Assembly: GCA_002284615.2 (NCBI GenBank)
Contig: MU069595.1
Location: 420,485 to 438,762, forward strand
Reading direction: 5' to 3'
Source of the DNA: Dunaliella salina
Lineage: Eukaryota; Chlorophyta; Chlorophyceae; Chlamydomonadales; Dunaliellaceae
Length of the DNA: 18,278 nucleotides
The notes beneath the pieces are model-generated. The model was not told where the DNA came from, made no database searches, and worked only from the letters and a program-made list of their open reading frames with translations. Shown in pieces: positions 15,607-18,278 of this stretch. The translations under genes and the position numbers were made by a program. Position 1 is the first letter of the stretch; each line of letters starts with the position of its first letter.

Positions 15607-16579
15607 CTAGAGCTCGTCTGGAAAATGAAAAGGTTGTGACTGAGAAGCCAAGTGAGAGTGTCTGCGCTCGAAAGGTACTGCAAGTTCTCCCCCACATAGG
15701 AGCTTGGTCTTGACACTTTCAAGGCCACCAAGCTTGCTTGGAAGCTTCATGCTCATTCTGTCCTGTATGCTTACAAACTTGCTAGCACCAGACGCGCTCT
15801 TGAGAAAAGCTTTTTCAACTTTCAACAAGGTCAGGCTCGGGCTACTGCTAGTAACCCTCCTGATCCCCACTGACTTCTTTCTTTTGCTTTCTCTTGGTGA
15901 AGCGGATACACGGTGCCTCGGCCCTAGGTATCCCCTTTTCCTTAATTGATGTGGGGAGTGTGTTCACTGCCTGCGTTTTCTTTTCTTTTCTTTTTCTTTC
16001 TTTTTTCCCCCACATAACGTTCCTGAGGACCGTACATCAGAATTGTGCTCAGGCCTTCTAAATGCCGTGTGATTTGATGTTCTTGCCAGGCAGAGCTGGA
16101 GATAGGCGTGACATGTTTGACTGCCTGTTTTTGAAGTAAAGAATGTACTGGAGGATCCCTCCTGTAGAGTTTGTCCAGGAAAAAAGTAGCACGCGCCTGT
16201 TTAAATCTTTGCTTGGCCCTTTGTACATGGGCTTTGTATTGTCTATGCAACTGTTGGCATGCATTTAAGGCCACCCCTGACTAGGTAGCATGTGTGTATC
16301 CTCTTTTTTGATTGTACTTCCTGCATGAAACCAGAAAGGTTTCTTGGTAGGAAAATTGTAATGAGCAGGTTCACAGCGCGATCGAGATGTAGACATGCCA
16401 ACCCGAGGATGACAAGCCGTCTGGATTATCCAAGCTTTAAGGAGTTGATAGGACTGGTCAACATTTTGGGTTTGAAGAAGGTTTGCAAAAATGTTGTTCT
16501 TCTCCTGATTGTTGACAAAAACGTTCGCAAAAGTAGTGGCTCTGTTGACAGGACACGTCAGGTCAAGACAAGTTTGCAT
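15607..16579 (-). pseudogene. LINE pre-RT linker remnant
   Basis: On the - strand KKPFWFHAGSTIKKEDTHML leads, after a frameshift near 16270, to LNACQQLHRQYKAHVQRAKQ and RFKQARATFFLDKLYRRDPP. This matches the LINE pattern of a Trp/Phe-rich 'WFdaeCk' box followed by Y...v..aK..f. The dispersed repeat lies between this part and HFPDEL/MRDIVAQHVSRI just before the RT. Confidence 0.65.
15885..16013 (+). repeat. Dispersed repeat family, copy 4, inside the LINE
   Basis: Core TTGATGTGGGGAGTG (15946-15960), preceded by CTCTTGGTGAAGCGGATACA and CCCCTTTTCCTTAA and followed by ACTGCCT and the T/C tract 15976-16013. It aligns over its full length with the copy at 2400-2520. It interrupts LINE coding similarity, indicating a nested insertion. 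Confidence 0.6.
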
Positions 16580-16600
16580 GCAAATTGCATAAAATGGGCA

Positions 16601-17504
16601 AAAGCTCTCAAACAGTTATTGTAAATCTTTGTGGGTCGATCCAGGAGGCCCCAGGAAGCATAACTTATAACGCTTGAGTGCCAATCCTTTTAAAACTGTG
16701 TATTCGAAATTCCGAGATCAAGAGGTACTGGTTGGCGTATCAATGGGTCTGATCGAAGAGGATGGGGTGTGGTGGGTGGGTAGAGGTGGTCTGGTCTTTT
16801 TGGGACAACCTTTTAGATTTTTTCTGTCTGCGTTTGGGGGCTTTTGAATACATCAACTTGATATATTATTGAATGGGTTCCTGGGCTCAAGAACTGTGGA
16901 TTGGCACCCTTTTGAGGACGTTGGGGAGAGAGGGTGGTCTGGATGCTTGGTAAAAGTCAAATGCTGCAAACGATGTATTCAGGCTGCAAGGCATAATTAA
17001 GCAGATGGACACAATCTAACACGAAACATCCAGCCTGACACCTACAATGTATTTGAGAATGGATATGGGGACGAAATCTGAGGTGGTTTGGGTCAGTTCT
17101 ATGCCCCTCACAGGGTTGCGCTCTCCCTCACAGTTCAATTTTCGCCCTGTGACACTCCTCAAAGCAATTGCTCCTCGTGAAAACACATTGGTAGGTACAG
17201 GATTGAAAGAGGAGCAGATTGGTACCCTTTTTGTCTGCGTTGGGGCGATGTTAGGGAAGGAGGGTGGGTGGGTGGTCCTGTTGGGCCTCTTGTCCAGAAT
17301 TTGGGCATGGTGCCCACCACTTATTTCTTACCTTCCAGTCGATCTCTAGCTTTCTGAAATGATCACACTTAAAGCCTGAACCTGTAAAATCTGAGCAAAT
17401 GTTTTGGAGTGTCCATCTACAAATCTATGCACTCAGTTCCAACACCTGTTCAGTTCCACGTCCCTCAGTAGCGCAACACGCCTTTCAAGTCATAAGAAAG
17501 AGCG
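16601..17504. other. Region with no recognised gene; G/T-rich degenerate repeats
   Basis: Loosely repeated blocks: GATTGG(C/T)ACCCTTTT near 16902 and 17217, TTTT(C/T)(T)GTCTGCGTT near 16822 and 17229, and GGTGGGTGGG near 16768 and 17263. The 100-codon + frame at 17047-17349 has no family resemblance. Part may be remnant LINE 5' sequence. Confidence 0.35.
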
Positions 17505-18278
17505 ATGTCAAGGTGCCATGATGTGTATGGCAGGCTATGGGTGTTGTTGAGGCCGTACTTTTTTGTGCTGCTGCTTGAGCGTGCATTGAGGAACCTCCCG
17601 CTGTGTACAGACTGCAGAGTACCAGTATGTGGTCATTGCTGGTATGCTTGTGTACTCGCTGATGCCAGGAGGTGTCTCAAAACTGTTAATGCTCAAGCCA
17701 AAGCGGTGCTGGTTCCCTTCAGACCTTTGACTCTTTCTGGTTGCTTCCCTTCATTTTTTCCTATTCGCTCAGTCACTCCTTTTCAAATCATCCCCTTTCT
17801 GTACCCCTGATTTTTCTGCTTACAGTTTTCGCCCTAGTGTGCTGGAATGTACTTGCACCAGTCCACACTAGTACAACAAGTCTCAGAGACTTTGCATGTC
17901 AAGTTGATGTCCAGGATTGAACAAGTTTGCGTCTGCATGCCCAACATGCTTTGATTAGAAATCAAGTATGACTTTTCAGGTTGGAATTGTCTGGTTACAG
18001 GCACATTTTTCTGCTTCAGCTAAGCTGCCCCTGCAGGCAGGTACAGCTATGCAACCCTTGGGTGCATGTTGTTCGTGCAGTCTTGTCTTGGTCCCTCAGG
18101 ACTTGTGACTTCAGGAGCCACTGTATTACCTGAAAGGGCTTTCCTTCCCCCTTGCTCTCCGGACTTTTCTTGCCCCCTTCCCCCTTGCTTTCCTTTCTAT
18201 CCTTGCCCCTGCTCCCCGTGCTTTCTTTGTAATTTGCCATTTAAAACTTTTGCCTAGCTGTTTGGTTGTTAGGAGACG
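17505..18278. other. Region with no firm gene; possible exon and C/T-rich tract
   Basis: At about 17612-17733 the + frame after acceptor GTGTACAG reads TAEYQYVVIAGMLVYSLMPG, GVSKLLMLKPKRC and a stop, with a possible membrane-like hydrophobic run (YVVIAGMLVYSLM). This is only a guess at an exon. From 18141 to 18225 the DNA is built of CCTTGC(C/T)CCC-type pyrimidine-rich repeats, so the frames on both strands there are low-complexity. Confidence 0.25.

Larger units (their letters stand above)
14160..16600 (-). mobile_element. Decayed non-LTR retrotransposon (LINE), - strand
   Basis: Order on the - strand is pre-RT region (about 16579-15607), reverse transcriptase (about 15606-14576) and post-RT region (about 14575-14160), as in L1/RTE-style ORF2 proteins. 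Every segment is broken by frameshifts and stops. A copy of the dispersed repeat (15885-16013) interrupts it. The endonuclease domain would lie above 16600; a weak segment (SDPLIRQPVPLDLG) near 16760-16700 may be its remnant but is not claimed. The left limit is where post-RT similarity fades next to the 120-bp duplication. The element cannot be active. Confidence 0.8.

Noticed and set aside
18016..18257. Opposed 63- and 74-codon frames near the right edge
   Set aside because: Both come from pyrimidine-rich simple repeats (CCTTGCCCC-type) and give low-complexity protein.

Overview
The window looks like nuclear DNA of a eukaryote with spliced genes, most likely a chlorophyte green alga. The clearest gene is split by GT-AG introns whose 3' ends mostly read TGCAG. 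It encodes a plastid-targeted mTERF-like protein of a green-lineage type, and a TGTAA motif (the usual green-algal polyadenylation signal) follows its stop codon. Much of the rest is repeats and decayed transposons. I cannot name a species; a repeat-rich trebouxiophyte or chlorophycean genome would fit.

Layout. (1) 1-3.2 kb, + strand: the 3' part of a multi-exon gene of unknown function, whose 5' end lies outside the window. Its introns hold a near-perfect 22-bp foldback hairpin, three copies of a dispersed repeat and a 40-base G run. (2) 3.1-4.2 kb: two diverged copies of a ~340-bp segment, 715 bp apart. (3) 4.15-4.62 kb, - strand: two exons of an unidentified gene with strongly coding-like codon use, which run into the second copy of that duplication. 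(4) 5.03-9.02 kb, + strand: a complete four-exon gene for a 234-residue mTERF-like protein with a putative plastid transit peptide and a four-cysteine tail. Its introns contain a ~35-bp minisatellite, a G-rich hairpin and an antisense tRNA-like/SINE-like segment. (5) 9.1-12.7 kb: no solid gene. It holds a TGCATG-rich tract, a retropepsin-like remnant of a Ty3/gypsy-type element and several short tandem duplications. (6) 12.975-13.595 kb: a 621-bp DNA transposon flanked by TA, with 12-bp terminal inverted repeats and helically phased TTCGTA motifs. (7) 13.92-14.16 kb: a 120-bp tandem duplication. (8) 14.16-16.6 kb, - strand: a decayed LINE with recognisable pre-RT, RT and post-RT segments. Another copy of the dispersed repeat sits inside it. 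(9) 16.6-18.28 kb: no gene I can support.

The genes do not form an obvious pathway. The - strand gene near 4.6 kb and the mTERF-like gene at 5.03 kb point away from each other and could share the ~400-bp region between them. The most noteworthy items are the TIR element with 10-bp-phased motifs, the intronic miRNA-precursor-like hairpin, the dispersed repeat family found in both orientations and inside a LINE, and the Cys4-tailed mTERF-like protein.
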